From Candidatus Cloacimonadota bacterium (lineage in GTDB: Bacteria > Cloacimonadota > Cloacimonadia > Cloacimonadales > JAJBBL01), in the NCBI GenBank assembly GCA_019429305.1, contig JAHYIR010000014.1, positions 1 to 47,273 of the forward strand: DNA of 47,273 nt, given 5' to 3'. Position numbers and translations under genes: made by a program. A model generated the notes under the pieces. It was not told the origin of the DNA. It was given only the letters and a program-made list of their open reading frames with translations, and searched no databases. Below are positions 1 through 9,034 of this stretch, piece by piece; within the stretch, counting starts at the first letter, position 1; the number at the start of each line of letters is the position of its first letter.

Positions 1-345
1 AGCAAGAGTTTGGATCTCATCCAGTACATCATTATAAGTTCGGTAACCGTCAATACGGGTATCTCGCAATTGGAGATTATTCTTCAGACGATCTTCAGTC
101 TGAGTTATGATTGGTTCATACCCCAAGTTCTGAAAATATTGTAACTGGTCTCCACTAACTACCAAATCAAGATACTCACCAGGTCGATATGAAGAAATAT
201 CATATTCTTCTTTTAAACAATAGTTGACTAACTCCTGGTCGGGTTCCAGAAAACGAATTACCATTCTTTCCGTGCTACTTATTTGGTTAATACTGAATAG
301 AGATAACACAAACAATGTTATCAAAAAAATGTTCCAAAATTTCAT
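1..345 (-). CDS. Secreted peptidase N-terminus, probably M14 zinc carboxypeptidase (3' end outside window)
   Basis: This is the first 115 codons of a gene that runs off the left edge. An ATG at 343-345 follows GAGGATGTA, a good ribosome site, and the frame is open to base 1. The product starts with a hydrophobic signal peptide (about residues 1-20, ending near NQIS). Next comes a charged prodomain-like stretch and then GYRTYNDVLDEIQTLA. The 'Y-x-TY-x-E/D-hh-x-EhxxLA' pattern is typical of the entry into M14 carboxypeptidase domains of secreted FCB-group peptidases. The zinc ligands (HxxE...H) would lie beyond the window, so catalysis cannot be checked. A gingipain-like or other secreted peptidase remains possible. 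Secretion is well supported; the family is moderately supported. Confidence 0.6.
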   Translation of the reverse strand, partial: MKFWNIFLITLFVLSLFSINQISSTERMVIRFLEPDQELVNYCLKEEYDISSYRPGEYLDLVVSGDQLQYFQNLGYEPIITQTEDRLKNNLQLRDTRIDGYRTYNDVLDEIQTLA

Positions 346-364
346 TACATCCTCTCTATTTTTT

Positions 365-393
365 TATCTAATCATTTACATAATTCAAGTCAA
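365..393 (-). promoter_or_regulatory. Sigma70-type promoter for the peptidase gene
   Basis: Read on the minus strand, TTGACT (388-393) and TAGATA (365-370) are separated by exactly 17 nt. They lie about 20 nt upstream of the start codon at 345. The match is by consensus only. Confidence 0.45.
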
Positions 394-553
394 AATTCAC
401 CTCTATTTCTTAGAAAGAACGAGCAAATAAAGTTGAAGTTTCTTTTCAAACAAAAAGATTATCAATGTATAAGTCGAGTATTAGGGCTTAGTTGTACTTT
501 TTATGCAAAAACAACAGAAATAATTAATCTTGTCTGTTATCCCTGAGTTAGAA

Positions 554-1291
554 TCAATGTATAGCTCCGAGTTCTTTAACACCTTCCCAGCGCGGATCAC
601 CGGGTGCTTTTTGCAGCAATTCTTGTCTAATCGTCTCATACTCTTCTATTCTCTGGTTCTTTTCATAAAGCTCAAGCAGAAGAAATTTAACATCGAGAGA
701 ATCAAGCTCTACATCCGGATCTTCAATATCTTTACCGTAATATGAAAGTCCGATCTTTAACGTTTCCAGAGCATCGGTATATCTTTCCATCTTCTTTTGG
801 ACAAGAGCCAACCAGACATAAGCGTCATAGTGTTCTATTCGCGTTTCTATAGCATTTCTGAGGGCAATTTCCGCCTCTTTCAGATTATCAGCATAGAAAT
901 AAGCTTCACCTTTATGTCGCCATGGACAAGACCATTGAGGAGCATCATCGTTGATTATGCTATAGATCTCAATGCTCTGTTCGTATTGATTTAAACTGAG
1001 CAGGAGGTTGGCAAATTGGAATTTTGTACCTAATGCCAAAGAATCAATATTATCATGCAAAAACATAATGTATTTATTCAATTCCAGATAGTGTATGTAG
1101 GAAAGTAGCAGTGGAATTTGGTAATTCTCAGGATCTAATTCCAGCTGAGAATGATAATAGTTGATTGCATTGATCATGCTCTCTTCTGTTCTTTCCTGAT
1201 TGAATTCCATAAACTTTTGCATCACATTTTCTTCGGCATTTAAACTCCATACTGCAATCATTACAACTACGATAAATAATAACTTCCGCAT
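554..1291 (-). CDS. Exported TPR-repeat protein
   Basis: The 245-aa product begins with a signal peptide (MRKLLFIVVVMIAVWSLNAEE, cleavage probably after the Ala near 19). The rest is helical, with degenerate tetratricopeptide repeats; the clearest unit is around residues 120-185 (WRHKGEAYFYADNLKEAEIA, then YVWLALVQKKMERYTDALET). No enzymatic motif is visible. TPR proteins of this kind usually act as periplasmic scaffolds. AAAGGAGTAACTAAA precedes the ATG. It is the last member of the minus-strand run with the TolC/adaptor genes, 92 bp downstream of the small lipoprotein gene, so it may have its own promoter. The specific role is unknown. Confidence 0.8.
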   Translation of the reverse strand: MRKLLFIVVVMIAVWSLNAEENVMQKFMEFNQERTEESMINAINYYHSQLELDPENYQIPLLLSYIHYLELNKYIMFLHDNIDSLALGTKFQFANLLLSLNQYEQSIEIYSIINDDAPQWSCPWRHKGEAYFYADNLKEAEIALRNAIETRIEHYDAYVWLALVQKKMERYTDALETLKIGLSYYGKDIEDPDVELDSLDVKFLLLELYEKNQRIEEYETIRQELLQKAPGDPRWEGVKELGAIH

Positions 1292-1383
1292 TTTAGTTAC
1301 TCCTTTAGTATCTATATCAATTGTATAGTTCTCTAACTCGAAAAAGGTTTAGAGTAAAAAATTATGTTTTGAAATAAAAAAGA

Positions 1384-1761
1384 CTACTTTTCTAACTCTT
1401 CAGTAATATCTTCTTCTTCCATTTGTTGGAGCATTCTTTGGTACTCCTGATTTATACGGGCATCGATTCTATCGTAAATATCGTCCCAATCTTCTCCTAA
1501 CTCTTCTGCCTTTTTTAAATACGTATCAGCGTCATAACCGGATCTCTGTGCTACTTCATCAAGTAGTAAGTAAGCATAGTCCTCTTGCTCAAGATCCATT
1601 TCTGTTGTTTCTCGAGCCATCATTCTTTGAAAAAATTCTTCAGTATAATCCTCTGAGATTTTTTCATAATCTGCATCACTCATCTTGCGAGCACAACTCA
1701 TCAGCGAGAAAGCAATCAAGATTGATAATGCAATAAGTAGTAAATAACTTCGTCTCTTCAT
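1384..1761 (-). CDS. Small acidic lipoprotein
   Basis: This 125-aa product has a lipoprotein signal peptide: a basic start MKRR, a hydrophobic core, and lipobox LMSC at about residues 20-23. The mature part is strongly acidic and predicted helical, with many Glu/Asp and a C-terminal MEEEDITEELEK. I recognise no family. The gene starts 15 bp after the adaptor-protein gene ends, so it is almost certainly co-transcribed with it. A lipoprotein accessory to the envelope export system is a reasonable inference, but nothing in the sequence proves it. Confidence 0.75.
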   Translation of the reverse strand: MKRRSYLLLIALSILIAFSLMSCARKMSDADYEKISEDYTEEFFQRMMARETTEMDLEQEDYAYLLLDEVAQRSGYDADTYLKKAEELGEDWDDIYDRIDARINQEYQRMLQQMEEEDITEELEK

Positions 1762-1776
1762 ATTAACCTCCCGGGT

Positions 1777-2892
1777 TTAATGTACAATAAATGCTGGGCG
1801 TTGTTGTTGCCCAGTAGCAGAAGGTTCAATTAATGATACTTTTTCCCCTTCTGCCAAGCCCTCTATTATTTCAACCTGTTGAAAATCGTTTATTCCTGTT
1901 TTTATCAAAGTACCAGTTGAAATGGAATCATTAACTACCTTATAAACTATATCCTGTCCCTCTTCATCACTAAAAATCGCTCTGATGGGAATAACAATTA
2001 TATCTTCTTTGGTTTCTCCAAAAATTGTGACATTAGCAGTCATACCGGGCATTAGTGGGGTTTCCCTTTCAATGATTCGGATTTCTATAGGAAATACCTT
2101 AACATTATTTCGTGTAACAGCCATAGCTCCAATCTTCGATACTACCCCTGTAAAGGTTTCATACGGGAAGGCATCTACTTGTATTCTGGCCTGTTGGGTG
2201 AGATATACTTTGGCGATATCCACTTCATTGATGAAGGAGTTAACTACCATTTGATTGAGATCGGCAAGCTTAACGATAACTGTACCGTCAGAGAAAGAAC
2301 TTGTACTAGATATGACCATCTCTCCCTCCTCTACCATCTTCTGGATAACGGTACCGGAAGCAGTAGAGAAAATGCGGGAGACGTTACCTTCAGTATCTAT
2401 CTCTTGAATGAGTTCAAATTGCTGTAATGCACTTTGATAATTTATAGTGGCTGTTTCTAGATCATCAAGAGCATTATCAACTTCATCTTTGGCAATAAAT
2501 TGTCTTTCAAAGAGAGTCTGTTTACGATCATAATCCTTTTGAGCATTATCTAATCTGATTCTGGATAGATGAAGATTGTTTCTAATATTGGCAATTTGGT
2601 TGGCCTGATTAAAATCGGGTTCAATCTCAGCTATGATGTCCCCATTATTAACAAAGTCACCTTCATCAACAAAAAACTTGATAACTTTCCCACTGATTCT
2701 CGACTTAATATCGATTTCGCGTATAGGTTGAATTTCACCTGTCTCTTCCAGAACTACACTAATAGACCCTTTTCTAACTTCTACAGAACGAACCGTTTGT
2801 TGATGTTCGCCGGTCTGTTTCCCTCTGAAAGCAAAGCTAATAATGACAATAATTATGATAATAATCCCAATAATGATCAAGAATTTTTTCAT
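1777..2892 (-). CDS. Periplasmic adaptor (membrane fusion protein, HlyD/MacA-like)
   Basis: The 371-aa protein has one N-terminal membrane anchor (residues 4-22) and then the standard adaptor plan. A lipoyl-type half-motif (GEIQPIREIDIKSRISGKV, about 53-71) is followed by a coiled-coil hairpin (about 95-165), the second lipoyl half (TASGTVIQKMVEEGEMV, about 178-194), and beta-barrel and membrane-proximal domains to the end (PLMPGMTANVTIF). Such proteins bridge an inner-membrane ABC or RND pump to a TolC-type duct. It lies 42 bp downstream of the tolC-like gene in the same run. No pump gene follows; a lipoprotein and a TPR protein are there instead. Confidence 0.9.
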   Translation of the reverse strand: MKKFLIIIGIIIIIIVIISFAFRGKQTGEHQQTVRSVEVRKGSISVVLEETGEIQPIREIDIKSRISGKVIKFFVDEGDFVNNGDIIAEIEPDFNQANQIANIRNNLHLSRIRLDNAQKDYDRKQTLFERQFIAKDEVDNALDDLETATINYQSALQQFELIQEIDTEGNVSRIFSTASGTVIQKMVEEGEMVISSTSSFSDGTVIVKLADLNQMVVNSFINEVDIAKVYLTQQARIQVDAFPYETFTGVVSKIGAMAVTRNNVKVFPIEIRIIERETPLMPGMTANVTIFGETKEDIIVIPIRAIFSDEEGQDIVYKVVNDSISTGTLIKTGINDFQQVEIIEGLAEGEKVSLIEPSATGQQQRPAFIVH

Positions 2893-2934
2893 TTGAAATC
2901 CTCAAGATTTAATATATAACCATCAATAAATTCA

Positions 2935-4203
2935 TCACCATCTGTCAAGGATTCTACGAGATAAAAAGAGATTTATCTCTTCCTGCTTGATCAATAATTG
3001 ATAATAACGAGAACTCAAATCTATTTCTGCTTCCAGATAGTCACTAGTGACCTGATCAAGTTCTAAAAGACTCATTATTCCAAGATTGAACATCTCCTGC
3101 GCCATATCAAGATTATCTAAAGCGAGTTCATATCTTCGTTCAGATAAACCGTATATTTTGTTCTCATTTTCCCATTCTCTCATCAATTGTCCGAATTGGC
3201 GTTCTTTACTATTAGAGAGATAATCATACTGCATCTCCTGTATTCTGAGATTTCTTTGATTGCGATAATAGACCTGCCTATGTTGCAGTTGATTGAAGAG
3301 AGAATATGAAGCATTAAGAAAAAGGGTGTATGAATCCCGATACTTATCAAAAGCAAAAAGATCGTCTGAATATGGTAATCCTGGGTAACTATAATTATAA
3401 CTGTATGAGATACTTAAAGATGGTAGAAAGTCTAATCGTGTCTGCCAGAGTGAAATAGAGCTTTTTCTTAGGTTATTCTCTGCCTGAATTAGAGCTACTG
3501 GAGACTCGTATTCATATTCCACTTCTGTTATGCTCAAGATCGGTTCACTCAGATCATAACCCAGATCTTCGATGTTAAGATAGAGAAAGAGATTTTCTCG
3601 AGCTTGTCGATACTGAATATCAGCGTTTTCTAATGATATTTGGGCATTGATTAAAGCTATTTCGCTCTGTTTCAGGTCTATCAGTGCTCGCTGTTGTTGG
3701 TTAAATAACAGCTCAACCTGCTCATAGATCTTTTCCTGAATTTCCAGATTAGTTCTCTGTATTTCTACTCGTTTGACTGCTTCCAGTACTCTGATATATC
3801 TGCTGAAGATCTCGAAAACGGTACTTTTACGATTCTCTTCAATATCTAAGCGGGCATTCTGCCAATCAATATTTGCTCGGCGCCAATTAAAATATGTTGG
3901 TTCATTAAGAGAGATGCTCTTGGAGAGATAAAAACCAGCACTTTTAGGTTGATCATCAATTAAACTTCGGCTCGCACTGACAGAAGCGTTTGGTAAAAAA
4001 TCCAAATAAGTTGATAATAAGGAAGAATAGATGTTCTTATTTTGTAGCATTTCTGTTTGAAAAGGGATTGATTGCTGTAATCCTAGCTCAATCAATTCAT
4101 ATAGATCATATTGGATCTCTTTGGCAGATATCTGACTCGTCAGAAATATAGAGAAGAGAATAATGGAAGCAATCGATAAGTTTATCAATCTTGTTATAGT
4201 CAT
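2935..4203 (-). CDS. TolC-family outer-membrane efflux protein
   Basis: The 422-aa product has a signal peptide (cleavage near SAKE, residue 28) and two halves of long amphipathic helices with the OEP-family pattern. Around residues 140-200 are the ALIDLKQSEIALINAQISLE and RQARENLFLYL helices. In the second half are NLDMAQEMFNLGIMSLLELD and SDYLEAEIDLSSRYYQLLIK. These form the trimeric barrel and periplasmic tunnel in the family. Length is normal. It is 20 bp from the upstream DUF445-like gene and is followed by its adaptor, so the two form a duct plus adaptor module. The substrate is unknown. Confidence 0.9.
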   Translation of the reverse strand: MTITRLINLSIASIILFSIFLTSQISAKEIQYDLYELIELGLQQSIPFQTEMLQNKNIYSSLLSTYLDFLPNASVSASRSLIDDQPKSAGFYLSKSISLNEPTYFNWRRANIDWQNARLDIEENRKSTVFEIFSRYIRVLEAVKRVEIQRTNLEIQEKIYEQVELLFNQQQRALIDLKQSEIALINAQISLENADIQYRQARENLFLYLNIEDLGYDLSEPILSITEVEYEYESPVALIQAENNLRKSSISLWQTRLDFLPSLSISYSYNYSYPGLPYSDDLFAFDKYRDSYTLFLNASYSLFNQLQHRQVYYRNQRNLRIQEMQYDYLSNSKERQFGQLMREWENENKIYGLSERRYELALDNLDMAQEMFNLGIMSLLELDQVTSDYLEAEIDLSSRYYQLLIKQEEINLFLSRRILDRW

Positions 4204-4223
4204 TGTTGTAGATCTCCTTGTGT

Positions 4224-4802
4224 TTATCTGATGATTAAATAGATGATCATATTAAAAATACCGGTGAAAAAGAAGAATATTAAAGAGAAGTAGAGCAAAT
4301 ATCTATAGATATATTTGTTATAATACGCTTTTAGTATTGAAATATCCCCCTTTCTCTCTAAAAGAACTATGTAACTTTCAATATTGTATCTTTCCATTAA
4401 ATAGGGAATAAATGTTCTTATGAAGTAACGAGTGAGTTCAAAGACAATCTGAGCGACCAGGTTTTGGATATTACGCTTAACAAAATGAGGTAAAAAACGA
4501 TATTCATCGAGAAATTTCATTCTGTCCCAAATTTTTGTATAGATATCATGTTCTATTTTTGATATCCTGCTATCTGTCTCGAGATTTTCACAGTCATTTA
4601 AGAAATCGTGGAGTAATTTGTAGAGCTTTTGTATGATAAGATTTTTTAGATAAAAGATAAGACCCGGAGTTAGTGGAATATGAATCCGGCCTATATAGAT
4701 CTTTTTTTCCGGATAAAAAAGAAGAGATCTCATAGTAAAGACAAGGAGATAACCCATACCTAGGTTTAAAAGTACAAATAGTAAAGCTTTGAGAAATATC
4801 AT
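4224..4802 (-). CDS. DUF445-like membrane protein, short form
   Basis: This 192-aa protein has an N-terminal membrane segment (about 3-25) and a C-terminal one (about 168-190) flanking a basic helical middle. Residues 30-50 (FYPEKKIYIGRIHIPLTPGL) match the DUF445/YheB signature 'hhxPxxPhxIgxxxIPFTPGhIP'. Full family members are usually 350-400 aa with repeated DUF445 units, so this is a minimal or truncated version. Function is not established for the family; some members are envelope or spore-coat associated. It sits between the TPM-domain gene and tolC in the same orientation. Confidence 0.65.
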   Translation of the reverse strand: MIFLKALLFVLLNLGMGYLLVFTMRSLLFYPEKKIYIGRIHIPLTPGLIFYLKNLIIQKLYKLLHDFLNDCENLETDSRISKIEHDIYTKIWDRMKFLDEYRFLPHFVKRNIQNLVAQIVFELTRYFIRTFIPYLMERYNIESYIVLLERKGDISILKAYYNKYIYRYLLYFSLIFFFFTGIFNMIIYLIIR

Positions 4803-4869
4803 GAACTAACCTTCATAAAGGTTACGGGGATGAGAAAAAAGCAAAAAGTTTCGAATGGTACTCATAAGA

Positions 4870-5652
4870 TTAGAACCTACCAGCAGCTCCGCCTCCACCA
4901 CTGGCTCCTCCTCCAAAACCGCCGAAACCACCAAAACCGCCGAAACCGCCTCCGCGCGAACTTCCTCTGAAACCTCCTCCTCCAAAACCACGACCAGACA
5001 TTCCAAAGATAAACAACCAAGGAATGATCCGACCTTTAGTAACGATGATCAGGAAAATAAAGAAGGCTAGTACTACTAAACCCGATAGGGGGGAGACTTC
5101 CTCTTCACCTCTTAAATGTTCAAAAGCTGCCAACCCTGTCAATTCGACATTATACTCTCTGGCAACTAGAGAAGCAATAGCAGCAACCCCACTCAAAATC
5201 CCTTGATCATAATCATCACGAGAAAGACTAGGTACAATGTAAACATCTCTAATTTCACCAGCCATTCCGTCAGGGATAAACCCTTCAGCACCATAACCGG
5301 TTTCGATCCTTACCCACCGGTCTTCAACAGCTACTAAAATCAGAGCACCTTCATCTCTGTTAGAGCCAATACCCCATCTCTGATAAAGAATATTAGCATA
5401 ATTATTGATATCTTCACCTTTTAGACTGGGAATGATCGCAACCGCTATCTCGAAGTTTGTCTTTTCTTTTACCTCTGTAATAAGATTGAGCAGTGTTCTT
5501 TGTGTTTGCGGAGTCAGTTTTCCCACATAATCATTTACCCATCCTCTTGGTTCAGGATACGTAACAGCATTTAACTCGCTGGGTAGCAAAAAACAAACCG
5601 CTATAAGAATTAATATAATTAACAAAAGAGGGTATTTGATTCTACTTAACAT
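4870..5652 (-). CDS. TPM-domain (YgcG-type) membrane protein with Gly/Phe-rich tail
   Basis: The 260-aa product has an N-terminal signal or anchor (about 8-28). A TPM/TLP18.3-Psb32-MOLO-1 domain follows (about 33-165): [48 protein letters not shown] and GAEGFIPDG are family hallmarks. A second membrane segment is at about 193-215. The tail (225-260) is almost only Gly, Phe, Ser and Arg, with tandem GGFGGF units, as is common in YgcG-like proteins. The domain is thought to act in membrane-complex quality control, but no reaction is certain. Its ATG lies inside the end of ribBA (11-bp overlap, different frame), implying translational coupling. Confidence 0.85.
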   Translation of the reverse strand: MLSRIKYPLLLIILILIAVCFLLPSELNAVTYPEPRGWVNDYVGKLTPQTQRTLLNLITEVKEKTNFEIAVAIIPSLKGEDINNYANILYQRWGIGSNRDEGALILVAVEDRWVRIETGYGAEGFIPDGMAGEIRDVYIVPSLSRDDYDQGILSGVAAIASLVAREYNVELTGLAAFEHLRGEEEVSPLSGLVVLAFFIFLIIVTKGRIIPWLFIFGMSGRGFGGGGFRGSSRGGGFGGFGGFGGFGGGASGGGGAAGRF

Positions 5653-6853
5653 TGTTCAACAGGTGTCCTAATTTATTTTTCTTGGTCTTTAAATAATTTT
5701 CGTTTTCTTTATTCATATCAATTTCAATGGGTACTCTATCTTTGATCTGCAGATTGTATCCTTGTAAACCAATCAGTTTTTTAGGGTTATTTGTCAATAA
5801 CCTTATGGAAGTTATACCTAACTCTTTCAATATTTGTGCTCCAATCCCATAATCCCGCAAATCTGCCTGAAAGCCAAGTTCAATATTTGCTTCAACCGTA
5901 TCCTTGCCCTGATCCTGAAGATGATAGGCCTTGATCTTATTGATTAAACCAATACCACGCCCCTCTTGTTTCATATAAAGTATTACTCCTTTACCCTCTT
6001 CGGAGATCATTTTGAATGCTTTGGCTAATTGAGCCCCACAATCGCAACGTAAAGAGTAGAGGGCATCTCCGGTTAAACACTCAGAATGAACACGCACAAG
6101 GACATCATCCTGCGGTTTGATCTCACCTTTTACCAGAGCAATATGATATTCGTCAGAGATTGTACTCTTGAAAGTTAAGATTTGGAAATCACCATAGCAG
6201 GTCGGCAACTTTGCTTCAGCTACTTTTTCTACAAGAGATTCTGTCTTTCTCCGATAGCGGATAAGTTCTTCTATGGTAATTATCTTGAGATTATGTTGCT
6301 TAGCAAAAGGTATCAGGTCGTTGAGTCTAGCCATTTCTCCATCTTCTTTGATGATTTCGCAGATTGCTCCTACTGGTTGTAAACCGGCAAGTATCGCTAA
6401 ATCTACTGCTGCTTCAGTATGTCCGGCACGTTTAAGGACACCACCTTTCTCAGCCATGAGAGGGAAAATATGACCAGGTTTTACGAAATCAGAAGTTTGG
6501 GAATTAGGATCTGAGAGCAAACGAATAGTATGAGCTCTTTCTGCTGCAGAGATCCCTGTAGTAGTCTTTTCTTTGGCATCAACAGATACGGTGAATTTAG
6601 TATGATGTCTGTCAGCAATTTTATCAGTCATTAAGGGAATATCAAGCTCATATAATCTCTCAGCCATCATTGGAACACAAAGAAGACCTTTCCCATAGGT
6701 GATCATAAAATTAACTTTTGCCGAGTCTATTAGCTCTGCTGCACCGATCAAGTCTCCTTCGTTTTCTCTTGCTTCATCATCCACAACGATGATCAGATTA
6801 CCCTGTTTTATCTCTTTAACTGCTTCCGCTATAGTAGAGAAATGCTTATCCAT
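5642..6853 (-). CDS. ribBA: Bifunctional 3,4-DHBP synthase / GTP cyclohydrolase II (riboflavin biosynthesis)
   Basis: The 403-aa fusion supplies both entry reactions of riboflavin synthesis. The N-terminal half (about 1-205) converts ribulose-5-phosphate to 3,4-dihydroxy-2-butanone-4-phosphate and shows [12 protein letters not shown] (Mg-binding Glu) and [12 protein letters not shown]. The C-terminal half (about 210-400) opens GTP and shows the zinc motif [20 protein letters not shown], the catalytic [10 protein letters not shown], and [12 protein letters not shown]. Both halves look intact and the length is standard. No other rib gene is near. It is 20 bp downstream of a DUF6485 gene and overlaps the TPM gene, so flavin supply is transcribed with envelope genes. 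No FMN riboswitch-like leader was recognised. Confidence 0.97.
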   Translation of the reverse strand: MDKHFSTIAEAVKEIKQGNLIIVVDDEARENEGDLIGAAELIDSAKVNFMITYGKGLLCVPMMAERLYELDIPLMTDKIADRHHTKFTVSVDAKEKTTTGISAAERAHTIRLLSDPNSQTSDFVKPGHIFPLMAEKGGVLKRAGHTEAAVDLAILAGLQPVGAICEIIKEDGEMARLNDLIPFAKQHNLKIITIEELIRYRRKTESLVEKVAEAKLPTCYGDFQILTFKSTISDEYHIALVKGEIKPQDDVLVRVHSECLTGDALYSLRCDCGAQLAKAFKMISEEGKGVILYMKQEGRGIGLINKIKAYHLQDQGKDTVEANIELGFQADLRDYGIGAQILKELGITSIRLLTNNPKKLIGLQGYNLQIKDRVPIEIDMNKENENYLKTKKNKLGHLLNNVK

Positions 6854-6873
6854 TTAATATTCTCTCTTCTTAA

Positions 6874-7065
6874 CTATCTGTTTTGTCTCATAAAAAAGCT
6901 AATAGATCTGTCATATGTCTTTTCATCTTTATCAGAAAAATAGCAAGCAGGTAGCTGGTTCATACTTCGATGATAACTCATACACTCACAGCAGATACCT
7001 TTTCTGGAACAGGGATAAGAGCAGTTGCATTTCTTGAGATTTTGTTCTTTGTTTTGACACTCCAT
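6874..7065 (-). CDS. DUF6485 small Cys-rich protein
   Basis: This 63-aa protein opens with [20 protein letters not shown] and continues with a CCECMSYHR segment and [16 protein letters not shown]. The eight cysteines and the 'KTYDRSI' ending match the DUF6485 family of short bacterial proteins, probably metal binding. AAGGAG lies 7-8 nt before the ATG. It is the first gene of the run leading into ribBA, 20 bp ahead. The function is unknown. Confidence 0.85.
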   Translation of the reverse strand: MECQNKEQNLKKCNCSYPCSRKGICCECMSYHRSMNQLPACYFSDKDEKTYDRSISFFMRQNR

Positions 7066-7258
7066 AAAAAACTCCTTAAAGTTTGTTGTTCATGAATGTC
7101 CGGTTGCTAACTTAATACCATAATTATTTGTTAGTTAACAACTTATGGGATCATTCGTTCATTATTCTAATCATAAACTTTCTTCTAAACAACCTGTATT
7201 TGTCAAATGTTTATTGGTGAAGCAAATGAGTCGGAGGATACTTGATTATCTTGTATTA

Positions 7259-8251
7259 TTACAGAGTATTATCCAAATTTGGAATATAGGTCTCAAATTG
7301 TGATGCCAGCCAATCTATCATGTTTTTCATGTCAGTAGGTAAATCAATTTCTAGATCTATAACTTGTTTGGTGATTGGGTGGATAAATGTTAATCTATAG
7401 GCATGTAGAGCTTGCCTAAGCAAATGTTTATCAAAATAGGATGATACTCTTTTTCGAAGATGAATTGGTAAATGGGACATCTTCTTATTCTTACCATAAA
7501 CTTCATCACCGGCAATGGGACAATTAATGTAATCAAAATGTACTCTTATCTGATGTGTTCTGCCCGTAACAGGCATAATATCAGCCAAAGAGAAAAACTC
7601 AAATGTCTTAAGAATTCGGTAGTTGGTTATGGCTTCTCTTCCTTTTTGAGCAACCGACATTTTTATCCGTTCTTTTTTATTTCTATTTATGAGGGTTTTA
7701 ATAGATCCTTCGAATGATTTAGGAATGCCAATCAATATTGCTTGGTAATGCTTCTTGATCTTTCTCTCCGAGAAAGCTCTACTGAGTTTCGAGAGGGTTT
7801 TATCATCTTTGGCAACAATCAACAGCCCGGAAGTATTTTTATCTAAGCGATGAACTATCCCGGGGCGAGCAGGATTATCCAGATAGGGCATATTTTGTCC
7901 GAAGTGGTTTATAATAGCATTGACAATAGTGCCAGAGGATTGATTTGGAGCAGGATGTACTGATATTCCCGGCGGTTTGTTGATTATAGCTAAAAAATCA
8001 TCTTCCATGACAATATCTAATGGAATTGGCTCTGCTTTTATCTGCTTTTCTATCGGAGGAGGGATTTTGATATCAATAACATCGTTTTCATTCAGCAAAT
8101 AGCTTTTCTTGATTTTTTGAGAATTGACAGTTATTTGGCCGCTATCAATGAGTTTGTTAATAAATGAACGGGAGTAGAGCTCTTCAATACCTAATTCAGC
8201 AAGGTATTTATCAATTCTTAGAACAGTCTTAGAATCATAAATATATTTCAT
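7259..8251 (-). CDS. rluD: RluA/RluD-family 23S rRNA pseudouridine synthase
   Basis: The 330-aa enzyme isomerises uridine to pseudouridine in rRNA. An N-terminal S4 RNA-binding domain (about 10-70; YSRSFINKLIDSGQITVNSQ) precedes the catalytic domain, with the family motif HRLDKNTSGLLIVAKDD (about 133-149; the Asp is the nucleophile), then EAITNYRIL and TGRTHQIRVH. Length fits RluD, which modifies helix 69, but RluC or another RluA-type specificity cannot be excluded. It is the last gene of the adk-ktrB-ktrA-PAS run, 3 bp after the PAS-protein gene. Confidence 0.92.
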   Translation of the reverse strand: MKYIYDSKTVLRIDKYLAELGIEELYSRSFINKLIDSGQITVNSQKIKKSYLLNENDVIDIKIPPPIEKQIKAEPIPLDIVMEDDFLAIINKPPGISVHPAPNQSSGTIVNAIINHFGQNMPYLDNPARPGIVHRLDKNTSGLLIVAKDDKTLSKLSRAFSERKIKKHYQAILIGIPKSFEGSIKTLINRNKKERIKMSVAQKGREAITNYRILKTFEFFSLADIMPVTGRTHQIRVHFDYINCPIAGDEVYGKNKKMSHLPIHLRKRVSSYFDKHLLRQALHAYRLTFIHPITKQVIDLEIDLPTDMKNMIDWLASQFETYIPNLDNTL

Positions 8252-8254
8252 ATT

Positions 8255-9034
8255 TTATTTCTGTTTCTCTGTCTCTTCTCTCAACTTCTCCACCCCTTTT
8301 TTCTCAAGATTAAAAATACCTATGACGGCACCGATAAAATTACCATTAGCATCACGAACTAATTCGTCACGAACTGTGATATGTCTTTTCATTGAATCCA
8401 TATAGAATTGCTTCTGTCTTGCCTTAGACTGTGTTTTAACAATGCTGGTAACGTAGTTCTTGATATTGTTGTCTATTTCTAAGCCGAAGTTTAATTCGAT
8501 AATATTACTATCCTCGGTCATAGTTGGGAAGTGTTCTTTTATCAGATGGTTTGTATAGATAATATCACCTTTTTGATTCACTATCATAAAACCATTTTCA
8601 GTGAGATTTAGCAAGGCAACTATTCTGCTTCTCTGTTCTTGAATTTTCTCCTTCTTCATACCATCAAATTTAAGTATAATAATCAGCATCTTTTTTATCG
8701 AATCAACGACTTCAACTAACTCCTTATCGTATGATTTACGGTATTCTTCCAGATCTATACTCTGGTTATAGCTACCTCGAGAGATTTCATTGATAATACT
8801 TTCAACAGCATTGAGCATTTTCTTCAAGTAACTGGGGAGAAAAGAGATCAGGATGATCACTAGAAAAGTTTGTGCTAAAAGAAAGATCAACATTATTGTA
8901 GAAATTTCTCTGACTGTTAAACTAATCTCTCTCGATTGATTAATAGTGATGCTGACAAGAACATATTGTATTAGTGCTAAAAGTAGTATTATAAACAAGA
9001 AAACAGATATTCTTTTTTTTATTGATATCTTCAT
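8255..9034 (-). CDS. Membrane-anchored PAS-domain protein without a kinase domain, in the K+ uptake operon
   Basis: The 259-aa product has two N-terminal membrane helices (about 10-32 and 45-67) with almost no periplasmic loop. A HAMP-like or coiled linker (about 70-135) follows, then a PAS-like domain (about 138-245: RIVALLNLTENGFMIVNQKG, DIIYTNHL, VRDANGNFIGAVIGIFNLEK). It stops there: there is no histidine kinase H-box, GGDEF, or methyl-accepting region. Its ATG overlaps the stop of ktrA (ATGA), so the two are translationally coupled. I infer a signalling or regulatory subunit for the K+ transporter that senses a ligand or redox state through the PAS fold; the ligand is unknown. Confidence 0.75.
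   Translation of the reverse strand: MKISIKKRISVFLFIILLLALIQYVLVSITINQSREISLTVREISTIMLIFLLAQTFLVIILISFLPSYLKKMLNAVESIINEISRGSYNQSIDLEEYRKSYDKELVEVVDSIKKMLIIILKFDGMKKEKIQEQRSRIVALLNLTENGFMIVNQKGDIIYTNHLIKEHFPTMTEDSNIIELNFGLEIDNNIKNYVTSIVKTQSKARQKQFYMDSMKRHITVRDELVRDANGNFIGAVIGIFNLEKKGVEKLREETEKQK

Noticed and set aside
4806-5070. Glu/Val-rich and Ser/Thr-rich frames on both strands
   Set aside because: They are shadows of the Gly/Phe-rich repetitive tail of the TPM-domain protein.
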